Shown: positions 8,997 to 17,517 of the stretch, one piece after another
Numbering within the stretch: position 1 is the first letter of the stretch
Layout of the letters: each line of letters begins with the position of its first letter
NCBI GenBank assembly: GCA_019448215.1
Contig: CP080408.1
Coordinates: 2,542,001 to 2,606,000, forward strand
DNA from: Thalassovita mediterranea
GTDB taxonomy: Bacteria; Pseudomonadota; Alphaproteobacteria; Caulobacterales; Hyphomonadaceae
Reading direction: 5' to 3'
Length of the DNA: 64,000 nucleotides
Position numbers and translations under genes: made by a program
Notes under the pieces: model-generated
Databases searched by the model: none
Told to the model about the DNA's origin: nothing
Seen by the model: the letters and a program-made list of their open reading frames with translations, nothing else

Positions 8997-9991
8997 ACCA
9001 CCACGCAAGGAAATCCGAAGAGGGCGTGGCCCTTGTCACCGTGCTGATGATCGTCGCGGCCATGTCTGCCGTGGCCGTGACGCTCAGCGCCGCCGTCATG
9101 TCGGCAACGACCCGAGCGCGCACCATCGACGCCGCCAGTCAGGCCGACTGGCTCGCGCTAGCCTCTGAGGAGGTCGGCCGTGCCCTGATCGAGGAGATGT
9201 TTACTGCCAGCGAAGGACACCTGTCCGCCGACATGCCGGGCTTTGCCGAGCCTGTGCGCTTTCCAATAGAGGGCGGCGAAATCACGATGCGCGCCAGCGA
9301 CGGCGGCAATTGCTTCAATATAAACCGTCTCGGCACGGCTGCGGCACGCCCAGATGACGACGCCATAGGTGTGAGCGGCCCGAATGCCCCAGAGGACTAT
9401 GAAAGCCTGCTGGAGCTTGCCGAGGTCGATGACCCAAATCTTACGGGCCTCGTCTACAGCGCGGCCGACTGGATCGATGCAGACCAGTCACCCGGGCTGA
9501 ACGGGGCGGAGAATGCCTATTATGCCTCGCCGGGCCTCCAATACCGCACGCCGGGCACCCCGATGATCGACGTGTCAGAGCTTCGCGCCGTGCGCTACTA
9601 CACGCCGGACGTGATGGAGACGCTGGAGCCGCTGGTCTGCGCGCTGCCGGGCACGGATGAGCCATCATTCAACATCAACACGCTGACCGGTGAACAGGCG
9701 CCGCTCCTGTCGCTGGCCTTCTCTGGTGCGCTGAGCGTCGAGGCGGCGAGAGACCTCATCTTCCAGCGGCCCGTCGGCGGCTGGCCGGACGTCGAGGCCT
9801 TTCTCGCTGAACCGGCTGTCCAGCAAATCTCGCCAGAGCTCCGGCGCAGCGACATGCTGTCGGTTCAATCTGAATATGTCCGCGTAGACGCCGCGATCGA
9901 CTTTGCAGGCACGGGCCGCACAGTGGAAATCATGTATCGCCGTGATGGCGCCCAGCGTATCGAGACGATATGGCGGGAGCGTAAAGGATAG
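8993..9991 (+). CDS. gspK: Tip pseudopilin GspK
   Basis: 332 residues. The prepilin-like start SEEG|VALVTVLMIVAAMSAVAV lacks Glu at +5 (Thr instead), which is the family rule for GspK. The large globular domain contains the alpha-helical SAM-like insert and the NINTLTGEQAPLLSLAFSG segment seen in GspK. It caps the pseudopilus and is thought to contact the substrate or secretin. The start overlaps gspJ by 4 bases; gspL follows after 3 bases. Confidence 0.93.
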   Translation: MNHHARKSEEGVALVTVLMIVAAMSAVAVTLSAAVMSATTRARTIDAASQADWLALASEEVGRALIEEMFTASEGHLSADMPGFAEPVRFPIEGGEITMRASDGGNCFNINRLGTAAARPDDDAIGVSGPNAPEDYESLLELAEVDDPNLTGLVYSAADWIDADQSPGLNGAENAYYASPGLQYRTPGTPMIDVSELRAVRYYTPDVMETLEPLVCALPGTDEPSFNINTLTGEQAPLLSLAFSGALSVEAARDLIFQRPVGGWPDVEAFLAEPAVQQISPELRRSDMLSVQSEYVRVDAAIDFAGTGRTVEIMYRRDGAQRIETIWRERKG

Positions 9992-9994
9992 ATC

Positions 9995-11158
9995 GTGGCC
10001 AATCTCTACATCCTCATGCCCGCCTCTGAGGCCGATGCCCCGCTTTTCGGGTGGCATACGAACGGCATCTGGCGCTTTGCTGAAACGGCGCCGGAAGACG
10101 CTGATGACTTCTTCCCGGTCGCGATTGTGCCGGGCACGGCCGTCACCCGCCACACGGTCCAGATTGCTGCTACGCGTCCTGCCGAAGTGCGTCAGGCAGC
10201 GCTCTATGCCGTTGAGGATGATGTGGCAGAGCCTGTTGACCGGCTTCATATCGCTGTCGGCCGTTCCGCTGAAGACGGCACGCGCGACGTGCTGGTGACC
10301 TCTGCGAGCGACATGGCTGGCTGGATGGCGTGGCTTTCAGCCAACCAGCTTGGCACTTGCGATGTCGTCTGCGCCCACAGCCTCATGCCGGAGGATGCCG
10401 ACGCTTTCGAAGCGCCGGATGAGATCCTGTTGCGCCGGGATGGGCGTGCCTTTGCGGTCGATGCATCGATACCTGACGATGTCCTCCGCTTGCTGGCCCC
10501 AGCGCAGGGCAGGGTGCACGGCGCGGCGCTCGCGAGGCGGCTCGGGACCACACCTGCGGGCGAAGGCGCTCTCACCGGAGAGGCCTATCTCAAAACCCTG
10601 GCCGACGTTTACGAGACCGCTGAGCCCGGCTCGATCATCTCGCTTCGTCAGGGCGTCTATGCCCGTCGCCGCCGTATGGGTCTGGAAAGCGCCAGTCGCT
10701 GGCGATTCGTCGGGCTGCTCGCGGCTGCTACCGCTATACTTTGGCTGGCCAGCGTGGGCCTTGAAACCGCCGCCTATCGCAGTCAGGCAGACGCCTTGCG
10801 GACGCAGACGGTGGACCTGATCTCAACCGCCGTGCCGTCGTCCAACGGCAATGTCGACGCCGCGCTGACGCAGCTTCGCCAGACCCAGCGCATCGGCACC
10901 GCGTCCGTGCGCCCGACCATCGCGTCGGCTGCGCTATATCAGGCGCTGTCAGCGGCTGAGGGCGCCGAGATCCGCACGCTTCGCTATGACGCCGCCACGG
11001 GCCAGCTCACAGCGCTTGTGCTCATCTCCAACTATGCCGAGGCGGATGCCATTGCCGCACAGCTTGAAACAGCAGGGCTTGGCGTGACATTCGGCCAGGC
11101 GCGCCAGACCGGCGATCAGGTCCTCGCCGAGCTCACGATTGAGGGAGCCGCATCATGA
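9995..11158 (+). CDS. gspL: Type II secretion protein GspL
   Basis: 387 residues from a GTG start just after gspK. The cytoplasmic N-terminal part (to about 230) is weakly conserved but has the size and position of the actin-like GspL domain that docks GspE. One membrane helix lies at about 236-256 (FVGLLAAATAILWLASVG), followed by a periplasmic ferredoxin-like domain that pairs with GspM. The assignment rests mainly on position between gspK and gspM and on this architecture. The gspM start overlaps the stop by 4 bases. Confidence 0.85.
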   Translation: MANLYILMPASEADAPLFGWHTNGIWRFAETAPEDADDFFPVAIVPGTAVTRHTVQIAATRPAEVRQAALYAVEDDVAEPVDRLHIAVGRSAEDGTRDVLVTSASDMAGWMAWLSANQLGTCDVVCAHSLMPEDADAFEAPDEILLRRDGRAFAVDASIPDDVLRLLAPAQGRVHGAALARRLGTTPAGEGALTGEAYLKTLADVYETAEPGSIISLRQGVYARRRRMGLESASRWRFVGLLAAATAILWLASVGLETAAYRSQADALRTQTVDLISTAVPSSNGNVDAALTQLRQTQRIGTASVRPTIASAALYQALSAAEGAEIRTLRYDAATGQLTALVLISNYAEADAIAAQLETAGLGVTFGQARQTGDQVLAELTIEGAAS

Positions 11159-11646
11159 AGAACTGGTGGACGGGGCTCACCCTTCGCGAACAGCTGCTGA
11201 TCGGCGCAGCAGGCGCGCTGCTGGCGATCCTGATTGTCTGGTACGGCATTGTCTCGCCGCTTCTGACGGCGCGGGCGGATGCACGCCTCGATCGTGAGCG
11301 GGCCGCATCTGACCTGGCGCAGGTGGAGCGCCTTCTTGCGGTCCAGCGGGCGCAGATGCCGCTTTCGGCTGGCGTCACATCTGCGGGCCGCGCGCCTTAT
11401 ACCGGCGACGCGTTCAAGACCGAAGTCACGCGCGCCGCGCAAAGCGCGGGCCTTGCCATCTCGCGCCTGCAGGGCGGGGACGCGGGACGTTTCTCGCTTG
11501 TTTTCGAGCAAGCTGATGCGCGCCAACTATATTACTGGATGAACGAGGTGGAGAACCGCCTCGGTGGACGGATTGAGCGTATGAGCATTGACCAGTCTTC
11601 GGGCGAGCGTGTGCGCGCGACCATCGATGTCGTGGCAGGGGGCTGA
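11155..11646 (+). CDS. gspM: Type II secretion protein GspM
   Basis: 163 residues. A short cytoplasmic tail is followed by one membrane helix (about 17-37, LIGAAGALLAILIVWYGIV), a coiled segment rich in Arg, Ala and Asp (ARADARLDRERAASDLAQVER), and a periplasmic ferredoxin-like domain. This is the standard GspM layout; the protein stabilises GspL in the assembly platform. It overlaps gspL by 4 bases and precedes gspN by 6 bases. Confidence 0.88.
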   Translation: MKNWWTGLTLREQLLIGAAGALLAILIVWYGIVSPLLTARADARLDRERAASDLAQVERLLAVQRAQMPLSAGVTSAGRAPYTGDAFKTEVTRAAQSAGLAISRLQGGDAGRFSLVFEQADARQLYYWMNEVENRLGGRIERMSIDQSSGERVRATIDVVAGG

Positions 11647-11652
11647 GCAGAG

Positions 11653-12405
11653 ATGCGCGTCTTTCTGATCATTGCCGCCCTTGTCGCGCTGATCTGGGCA
11701 GGGGCATCGCAAATTCCGCTCGGCTTTGCGCTTCGCCAGCTTCCGCTGAATGCCATGGGCGTGAACTGGACCCAGTCTGAGGGCACCATCTGGAATGGCC
11801 GCATAATGGGCGTCTACCTGAATGGCCAGCCGGTCGGCGACATTGATGTCGCGCTGCAGCCAGCCTCGCTCATCACCCTGCAGCCGAAAGTCGATTTCCA
11901 GTGGGGCGGTGCAGGTGGACGCGGCGCCGGGACCGTCGGCATCAGCGGCGATACGGTCAGCGCCTCCAATCTGCGGATCGAGCAACGGATCTCCGCCATG
12001 GAGAGCCTTTCGCCGGAAGTGCGCGCTGTTGGCGGCGTCTTCCGCCTCTCGCAGGGTGCGCTTCGTATCGAGGGCAATCGCTGCACGTCCGCGACCGGGC
12101 GACTGAGTTCAGACACGCTGTCTATCGCTGCGCAGCAATTTGGCCGCGAATTTTCCGAGCTTTCCGGCACGCTGGACTGTGTCGATGGGGCCTTCAATAT
12201 CGACATGAACGGGTCCGGCCCGACCGGTGACACAGTGGCCGTCGCTGCAGAGGCGACGCTCTATGGACGATCAGAGATCAAGGTCGTCGCCAACACGAAT
12301 GATGATGAGATCGAATCGCTTCTCGCAAGCGCAGGGTTCAATCGCCGCGATGGCGTCTGGACCTTCATTCGCGAGACAGGCGGCTCAGGGCAGGGGGCAC
12401 AATGA
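11653..12405 (+). CDS. gspN: Type II secretion protein GspN
   Basis: 250 residues. An N-terminal hydrophobic anchor (about 3-20) leads into a periplasmic beta-rich domain that opens with the GspN/PulN pattern: IPLGFALRQLPLNAMGVNW, then TIWNGRIMGVYLNGQPVGDIDV. GspN is an accessory T2SS protein found in only some systems and its exact role is unsettled. Two cysteines (in NRCTSATG and LDCVDG) could form a disulfide. The lipoprotein gene downstream overlaps its stop by 4 bases. Confidence 0.87.
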   Translation: MRVFLIIAALVALIWAGASQIPLGFALRQLPLNAMGVNWTQSEGTIWNGRIMGVYLNGQPVGDIDVALQPASLITLQPKVDFQWGGAGGRGAGTVGISGDTVSASNLRIEQRISAMESLSPEVRAVGGVFRLSQGALRIEGNRCTSATGRLSSDTLSIAAQQFGREFSELSGTLDCVDGAFNIDMNGSGPTGDTVAVAAEATLYGRSEIKVVANTNDDEIESLLASAGFNRRDGVWTFIRETGGSGQGAQ

Positions 12406-12938
12406 ACCGAATTGCAACTTCGCTTGCCGTTCTGGCGGGCCTCATGGCGCTTGCCGCTTGCGAAAGTGTGGGGGCGGCAGATACCGCGTCTGCGCCTCAG
12501 GCAGCACCTGTGGAACGCTCAGCCGCTGACGAAGCTTTGGCCGCGCAGGGGCTCGCGCCAGCTGTGAGTGTCATTCCCCAGGCGGGCCTGCAAGCGCAGA
12601 CTCTCGCCAGCAATGAGTGCGGCCTATTCCTCTGGAGCAAGACGCAGCCTGATCGGCTCATCTTCTTCCAGCGCGCAGCGAGCGGCCAGGCGCGCATGAT
12701 CATCGCCAATGAAACGGTGGATGCGGTCCAGACGGCCAATCGCGGCACCATCTTCGGCCAGTTCATGACGGAGCAGGCTTTCCTGACGCCCACTGGCCAG
12801 CAGGTGCTTGTCAGCTTCCAGCCTGGTGAAGAGCTGCAGGGTGGTCAGCGCATTGAGGATGGCCGCCTGACCATCACCGCCGACGAAGGCTGGCGCACGG
12901 TCATACCTGTGCTCGGCGTAAGCGCCTGCAAGCCCTGA
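12402..12938 (+). CDS. Uncharacterised lipoprotein coupled to the gsp operon
   Basis: 178 residues with a lipoprotein signal ending in the lipobox LAAC (Cys about residue 20). The residue after the lipidated Cys is Glu, not Asp, so no inner-membrane retention signal is evident and an outer-membrane location is likely. After an Ala-rich linker the folded part starts at about 70 with ECGLFLWSKTQPDRLIFF and ends in a second Cys (SACKP); the two could form a disulfide. I do not recognise the family. Its ATG overlaps the gspN stop by 4 bases, so it should be made with the secretion machine: a pilotin-like helper, an accessory factor or an anchored partner are all possible. Confidence 0.85.
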   Translation: MNRIATSLAVLAGLMALAACESVGAADTASAPQAAPVERSAADEALAAQGLAPAVSVIPQAGLQAQTLASNECGLFLWSKTQPDRLIFFQRAASGQARMIIANETVDAVQTANRGTIFGQFMTEQAFLTPTGQQVLVSFQPGEELQGGQRIEDGRLTITADEGWRTVIPVLGVSACKP

Positions 12939-12979
12939 CAGGCCCGCACCAGCAACAAAACAAATTGTAAGGGGGGAAG

Positions 12980-13055
12980 TGGCTCCGCGAGTAGGACTCG
13001 AACCTACGACCGGGCGATTAACAGTCGCCTGCTCTACCAACTGAGCTATCGCGGA
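12980..13055 (-). tRNA. tRNA-Asn (anticodon GTT)
   Basis: A 76-nt cloverleaf on the minus strand with encoded CCA. The acceptor pairs TCCGCGA with TCGCGGA, the D stem is GCTC/GAGC, the anticodon stem GGCGA/TCGCC surrounds the loop CTGTTAA, and the T stem GTAGG/CCTAC surrounds TTCGAGT. The anticodon GTT reads Asn codons. Confidence 0.97.
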
Positions 13056-13072
13056 TCACTTGCGAGACGGCT

Positions 13073-13100
13073 CCAATACCAGAGCAAACGCGCGTGTCAA
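13073..13100 (-). promoter_or_regulatory. Sigma-70-type promoter of tRNA-Asn
   Basis: Read on the minus strand: a perfect -35 TTGACA (13095-13100), a 16-base spacer and a -10 TATTGG (13073-13078). The -10 ends 17 bases before the mature tRNA 5' end, a sensible leader length. The tRNA therefore has its own promoter, separate from the upstream operon that ends at the terminator at 13123-13155. Confidence 0.7.
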
Positions 13101-13122
13101 ACACCCCGCTGCAGCGCCTGAC

Positions 13123-13155
13123 AAAAAAAGGGCGGGAGACTGAAAATCTCCCGCC
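13123..13155 (-). terminator. Intrinsic terminator of the acyl-CoA operon
   Basis: On the minus strand, GGCGGGAGA and TCTCCCGCC form a 9-bp stem with a 7-base loop, followed by seven T residues (13123-13129). It lies downstream of the leftward enoyl-CoA hydratase-like gene. The 150 bases between that gene and the stem (13158-13307) hold no coding region I can support. Confidence 0.85.
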
Positions 13156-13307
13156 GAGGCGTTGGGTGATGGTGGGTGTCTCCAAAGAAGACGAGTGTAG
13201 GTATGAGTCGGAATGGTTAATGCGTCGTAAAAGGATTAACGAAAATCCCGCTGGGATTCACAATAGTCCAGTCACCATCGAAAAACCCCGTCTGCAGTGG
13301 GTTTTCA

Positions 13308-14102
13308 CTAGGCGTCCTTGTAGACAGGCTTACGCTTTTCAATGAAGGCCTGCATGCCTTCCTTAACGTCTTCCGTGCCTGCGCAGAGCACCTGATTCCG
13401 GTTCTCGATCGCCATTGCCGCCTCAAGGCTGGCCGCATCAACCGCCATGTTGAGACCTTCCTTGGTGAGGCGGAGGCCCATTGGCGAGGTCGCCAGCATC
13501 TCTTCGACGAAAACCTCGCCCGCCGAATCAAGCTCGGCGTCCGGCACGATCTGGTTGACGAGGCCAACGGCGAGCGCGCGGTCAGCATGAATGAAGCGGC
13601 CGGTCATCATCAGCTCGGACGCAATCGTCACTCCGACAAGGCGCGGCAGGAAATAGCTGACGCCCATATCGCAGGCTGAGAGGCCAAGCTTGATGAAGGC
13701 GGCATTCATTTTCATGCTTTCGCCGCCGATACGGATGTCGGAGGCAAGCGCGAAGGCAAAGCCGCCGCCGCAGGCTGCGCCCTGGATCAGTGAGATGATC
13801 GGCTGCGGGCAACGGCGCATCTTGATGTAGACGTCCGCGAGATAGCCCTGGAAGCCAAATCCGCCGCCAAATGGCGACTCGCCTTCACCGCGTGCCTTGA
13901 TGTCGAGACCAGCACAGAATGCGCGCCCGGCCCCTTTCATCACGACGATGCGACAATCGCGATTGTGAAACAGCCCGCCAAAATAGTCCGACAGCTCACC
14001 CACCATCTCAGTGTTGATGGCGTTCAGCATGTCCGGGCGGTTGAGTGTCAGATAGTGCACGCCACCGCGCACCTCGACGCTGATCGTCTTGTAATCGTAC
14101 AT
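13308..14102 (-). CDS. Enoyl-CoA hydratase/isomerase family protein
   Basis: 264 residues of the crotonase fold. Visible are LTLNRPDMLNAINTEM at the N-terminus, the oxyanion-hole segments GRAFCAGLDIKA and IQGAACGGGFAFALASDIRI, and LSACDMGVSYFLPRLVG. The Glu that acts in rat crotonase (Glu144, in its PE motif) is replaced here (AAFIKLGLSACDMG), so the chemistry may differ from simple hydration. The start at 14102 is preceded by GGGAG; an upstream extension in the same frame has no such support. It is the last gene of a leftward operon, 19 bases after the SDR gene. Confidence 0.88.
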   Translation of the reverse strand: MYDYKTISVEVRGGVHYLTLNRPDMLNAINTEMVGELSDYFGGLFHNRDCRIVVMKGAGRAFCAGLDIKARGEGESPFGGGFGFQGYLADVYIKMRRCPQPIISLIQGAACGGGFAFALASDIRIGGESMKMNAAFIKLGLSACDMGVSYFLPRLVGVTIASELMMTGRFIHADRALAVGLVNQIVPDAELDSAGEVFVEEMLATSPMGLRLTKEGLNMAVDAASLEAAMAIENRNQVLCAGTEDVKEGMQAFIEKRKPVYKDA

Positions 14103-14121
14103 GGAGTTTCTCCCTTCGAGG

Positions 14122-14895
14122 CTAGCGTGAGCCCTGACCGTCATCGACGCGGATACAGGTGCCTGTGACGGCATCTGAAGACGGGCCGACCAGGAACAGG
14201 AGCGCAGCGTCCAGCTGGGCCGGATTGCCGATCCGCTTGCGCGGGAAGTGCTGGGCAATGTCGCCCATCCGCTCCAGCATGCCGTCCATCATCTCGGACT
14301 CGAAGGCGCCCGGCGCGATGGCGTTGACGTTGATGTGATTGCGGCTCCACTCCACCGATAGCGTCTCGGTAATCCGCACGACGGCGGATTTGGACACCGA
14401 ATAGAGCGCGGCGCCATTGCCAGCATAGTGATAGGCCGCGGCGGAGGCGATATTGACGATCCGACCCGGCTTGTCCGCAGCCATGAGGCGGCGAGCCACC
14501 TCACAGCTGAGAACGAACGGCGCGCGCACATTGATGTCCAGCACGCGGTCGATCAGCTCGATATCCATCTTGTGGGCGCGCTGGGCGTCCGGGATACCGG
14601 CATTGTTGACGAGGATGGTGACAGTGCCGAGGGTCTCTTCAGCCTTGGCGACAGCGGCGACCATCTGGTCGGCATCGGTCGCGTCCATCTGGACGGGCAG
14701 GGCGGTGCCGCCTGCCTCCTCGATCTCCTTTGCCAGCGCTTCAAGCCGGTCGAGACGGCGGGCCGCGATCGCGACCTTGGCGCCCTGACTGGCGAGAACC
14801 TTGGCAAAGCGAAGACCAAGGCCGGAGGATGCGCCGGTGACCAGCGCGACCTGTCCGGAAAGGTCGGTCGAATTGTTTGGCAGGGGATAGCTCAT
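14122..14895 (-). CDS. Short-chain dehydrogenase/reductase (SDR)
   Basis: 257 residues, classical SDR. The Rossmann motif TGASSGLG lies near residue 19, AARRLDRLEAL follows beta-2 and suggests a preference for NADP(H), then come NNAG and the catalytic set with Ser in IASAA and YSVSK. It probably oxidises a 3-hydroxyacyl-CoA or reduces a keto group in the pathway of its neighbours; the exact substrate is not readable. It overlaps the acyl-CoA dehydrogenase upstream by 4 bases, so the two are co-translated. Confidence 0.9.
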   Translation of the reverse strand: MSYPLPNNSTDLSGQVALVTGASSGLGLRFAKVLASQGAKVAIAARRLDRLEALAKEIEEAGGTALPVQMDATDADQMVAAVAKAEETLGTVTILVNNAGIPDAQRAHKMDIELIDRVLDINVRAPFVLSCEVARRLMAADKPGRIVNIASAAAYHYAGNGAALYSVSKSAVVRITETLSVEWSRNHINVNAIAPGAFESEMMDGMLERMGDIAQHFPRKRIGNPAQLDAALLFLVGPSSDAVTGTCIRVDDGQGSR

Positions 14896-16151
14896 GCTTT
14901 CGCCTTTCCGCTTGTCGGGATTTCCTTGAACGGAACGTCCTTGTCGACGCGGATATCGCCCGGCAGGCCAAGCACGCGTTCGCCAATGATGTTGCGCAGG
15001 ATCTCGTCAGACCCGCCTTCGATCCGCGTCGCCGGTGACCGCATCAGCATGGCCTGGAAGCGGCCATTCTGAGGGCTGTCCTCGTTCCAGACGACGCCAG
15101 CTTCGCCCTGAAGGTCGAGCGCATACATGGCAAGCTCCTGCATCGTGGCACCCGCCACCAGCTTGCCGATGGAGTTTTCCGGCCCCGGCGTCTCGCCTTT
15201 GGAGAGCGCTGAGATTGCGCGCATGCCGGTATATTTGAGGCCGCTCTGCTTGACCGCGAACTGTGCGAGCTTGGAGCGAACGCCTGAATCGGCGGTCGCC
15301 GCTTCGCCGTCGATTTCCATGTCCATGCAGAACTTGAACAGCTCCGGAAAGCCCGTCGACATGCCAGAGCCAATGGAAAGGCGCTCATTCATCAGCGTGG
15401 TGAGCGAGACCTTCCAGCCCTGACCAACATCGCCAAGGCGCTGATCGTCAGGAATGCGGACATCGTCGAAATAAACCTCGTTGAAGCCCGATGCGCCGTT
15501 CGCCTGCTTGATCGGCACGACCTTCACGCCGGGGCTGTCCATGCGCAGGAAGAACATGGTGAGACCCTTGTGCTTCGGCACGTCCGGGTCGGTACGGGTA
15601 ATCAGCAGGCCCCAGTCAGAGTTTTGCGCGCCGCTGGTCCAGATCTTCTGGCCATTGATGATCCAGTCGCCTGAGCCATCGTCGGCTTTCACTGCCTTGG
15701 TGCGCAGGCCCGCAAGGTCAGAGCCGCTGGCCGGCTCGGAGAAGAGCTGGCACCAGACTTCCTCGCCGCTTGCGAGTGGTGGCAGCAGGCGTTCCTTCCA
15801 CTCTTCATTTGCCCATTCCATCACGGTCGGGCCGCACATGCCGTGGCCAATCGTGAACAGGCCGGAGAGAACGGCATAAGGGCCTTCTTCCTGGCTCCAG
15901 ATCACGCGCTCCATGGCAGAGCGTGCGCCGCCGCCATATTCCTTCGGCCAGTGCAGGCAGGCCCATCCGGCTTCGGCCTTCTTCTTCTGCCAGGCCTTGG
16001 ACGCCTTGATCGGGTCTTCACTCTCAAGGCCGTTAGAGCCGAAGCTTGCGCGCTTCAATTCGGCTTCGAGGTGTTTCGGGGCATTCGCATCGAGCCAGCT
16101 GCGGACCTCTTTGCGAAATTCAGCTTCTTGCGGTGTATCGTTGAAATCCAT
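14892..16151 (-). CDS. Acyl-CoA dehydrogenase, catalytic-Glu subunit
   Basis: 419 residues. It shows the flavin-binding CQLFSEPASGSDLAGLRTKA and W-x-NGQKIWTSGAQ segments and a C-terminus RIEGGSDEILRNIIGERVLGLP that carries the Glu in the position of the MCAD catalytic base. It resembles the FadE group that works on steroid side chains or branched acyl-CoAs and often assembles with a second, dissimilar dehydrogenase. That second gene lies 18 bases upstream. The ATG has AAGGAA about 8 bases before it. Confidence 0.92.
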   Translation of the reverse strand: MDFNDTPQEAEFRKEVRSWLDANAPKHLEAELKRASFGSNGLESEDPIKASKAWQKKKAEAGWACLHWPKEYGGGARSAMERVIWSQEEGPYAVLSGLFTIGHGMCGPTVMEWANEEWKERLLPPLASGEEVWCQLFSEPASGSDLAGLRTKAVKADDGSGDWIINGQKIWTSGAQNSDWGLLITRTDPDVPKHKGLTMFFLRMDSPGVKVVPIKQANGASGFNEVYFDDVRIPDDQRLGDVGQGWKVSLTTLMNERLSIGSGMSTGFPELFKFCMDMEIDGEAATADSGVRSKLAQFAVKQSGLKYTGMRAISALSKGETPGPENSIGKLVAGATMQELAMYALDLQGEAGVVWNEDSPQNGRFQAMLMRSPATRIEGGSDEILRNIIGERVLGLPGDIRVDKDVPFKEIPTSGKAKA

Positions 16152-16169
16152 TGTCTTTTTCCTTCCCTT

Positions 16170-17291
16170 CTAGGCGGCGGCTTCGACATTTCCGGCGCTC
16201 ATCCGTTCGATGAGCAGGCTCTCCCAGGTGGAGAGCGAGCCGATGGTCAGGGCCAGTGCATTGGAGCGGCGATAATAGAGGTGGCAGTCGAACGCCCAGG
16301 TGAAGCCCATGCCGCCATGGACCTGGATGTTGTTCTTGGCGCAGTGCTGGAACGCATTGGTTGCCGAAACGCGGGCCGTCGCTGCCGCAATCGGTAGCTC
16401 TGCTGCGCTCGAGGAGAGCGCCCATGCCCCATAATAGCAATTGGACCGGGCCAGCGTGGCCGAGACATACATGTCCGCGAGGATGTGTTTCACGGCCTGG
16501 AATGAACCGATCTGACGACCGAAGGCCATGCGATCCAGCGCGTAGTCGCGGCCCATTTCCAGCGCGCGGTCGGCGCCGCCCAGCTGTTCAAAGCCGATCA
16601 GGATCGCGGCGCGGTCCATCACCTGCGTCGCGATATGCCAGCCATCGCCGGCGCTGCCGATACGGGTGGCCGGCGTGCCGTCAAAGGTCAGCTTTGCCTG
16701 TCCGCGCGTCGGGTCAATCGAATCGAGGGTTTCGCGGGTGACGCCGCTGCCCGAAAGGTCGACGAGACAGAGCGACAGCTCAGTGCCTTCCTTGGCCAGT
16801 ACGATGGCAAAGTCTGCAATCTCGCCATCCGTGATTGGTGCCTTGGAGCCGGACACCGTCTTGCCATCAAACGTAAGGCCGACTTTCGAAGGCTGCATGC
16901 GGCCGCTGCCTTCATTGATGGCCCAGCAACCGATGGCCTCACCAGCCGAGATCTTCGGAAGCCATTCCTGCTTCTGGTCTTCGCTGCCGGCCTGCATCAG
17001 GCATTCTGCACCAAGATAGACCGTCGAGGCGACCGGCACGGGCGCAAGGACGCGGCCAAGCTCTTCTGCAACGACGCAAAGCTCCAGATGCCCGAGGCCA
17101 ACGCCGCCATATTCTTCCGGGATTGCCGCGCCGAGCACGCCAAGGTCAGCCAGACCCTGATAGAGCTTTGCGTCATAGGCGTCGCCACCTTCCAGAATGG
17201 CCCGCACAGTGGCTGGCGGGCAGTTTTCCTTCAGGAAGCGTCGCACCTGATCGCGCAACTGTTTCTGTTCATCTGAGAAATCGAGATTCAT
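16170..17291 (-). CDS. Acyl-CoA dehydrogenase, probable non-catalytic partner subunit
   Basis: 373 residues, beginning MNLDFSDEQKQLRDQVRRFL, with a GGDG-like N-domain, a divergent flavin-binding middle (GCWAINEGSGRM instead of the usual A.TEP.AGSD) and the C-terminal HGGMGFTWAFDCHLYYRRS. The EG-type segment with the catalytic Glu is missing. That combination is typical of one partner of alpha2beta2 acyl-CoA dehydrogenases. The ATG at 17291 has a purine-rich site upstream (GGGACGGAAG); a longer upstream reading adds an unconserved basic stretch. First gene of the leftward operon. Confidence 0.9.
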   Translation of the reverse strand: MNLDFSDEQKQLRDQVRRFLKENCPPATVRAILEGGDAYDAKLYQGLADLGVLGAAIPEEYGGVGLGHLELCVVAEELGRVLAPVPVASTVYLGAECLMQAGSEDQKQEWLPKISAGEAIGCWAINEGSGRMQPSKVGLTFDGKTVSGSKAPITDGEIADFAIVLAKEGTELSLCLVDLSGSGVTRETLDSIDPTRGQAKLTFDGTPATRIGSAGDGWHIATQVMDRAAILIGFEQLGGADRALEMGRDYALDRMAFGRQIGSFQAVKHILADMYVSATLARSNCYYGAWALSSSAAELPIAAATARVSATNAFQHCAKNNIQVHGGMGFTWAFDCHLYYRRSNALALTIGSLSTWESLLIERMSAGNVEAAA

Positions 17292-17517
17292 CTGTGTCTT
17301 CCGTCCCTTTCTGGCGGCAGCTCGGCGCGCACTGATTTTGATTATGGACCGAAATGAGAGGCATGCGGCCGGGTCAGTCAATCATGCCGCCACGTTACGG
17401 GGCCGCGAAGGCGGGACGCTGATGCCGGTTCAAGGACTGGCGTACCGTGGGGAAGGCTTGTCATCCGCGATTCTGGGCGCCAGCCCTGAGAAGAAAACGA
17501 ATGCATGGAGAGGAAAC

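Noticed and set aside
13200-13250. GTTAAT/ATTAAC inverted repeat in an AT-richer stretch, considered as a CtrA site
   Set aside because: The spacing of 13 bases between the half sites does not fit TTAA-N7-TTAA, and it is downstream of a gene.
13094-13345. Short plus-strand frame covering 13094-13345
   Set aside because: It runs through the intrinsic terminator and the 3' end of the hydratase-like gene, and its sequence looks random.
14428-15072. 214-residue plus-strand frame under the SDR and acyl-CoA dehydrogenase genes
   Set aside because: Antisense shadow spanning two real, overlapping genes.
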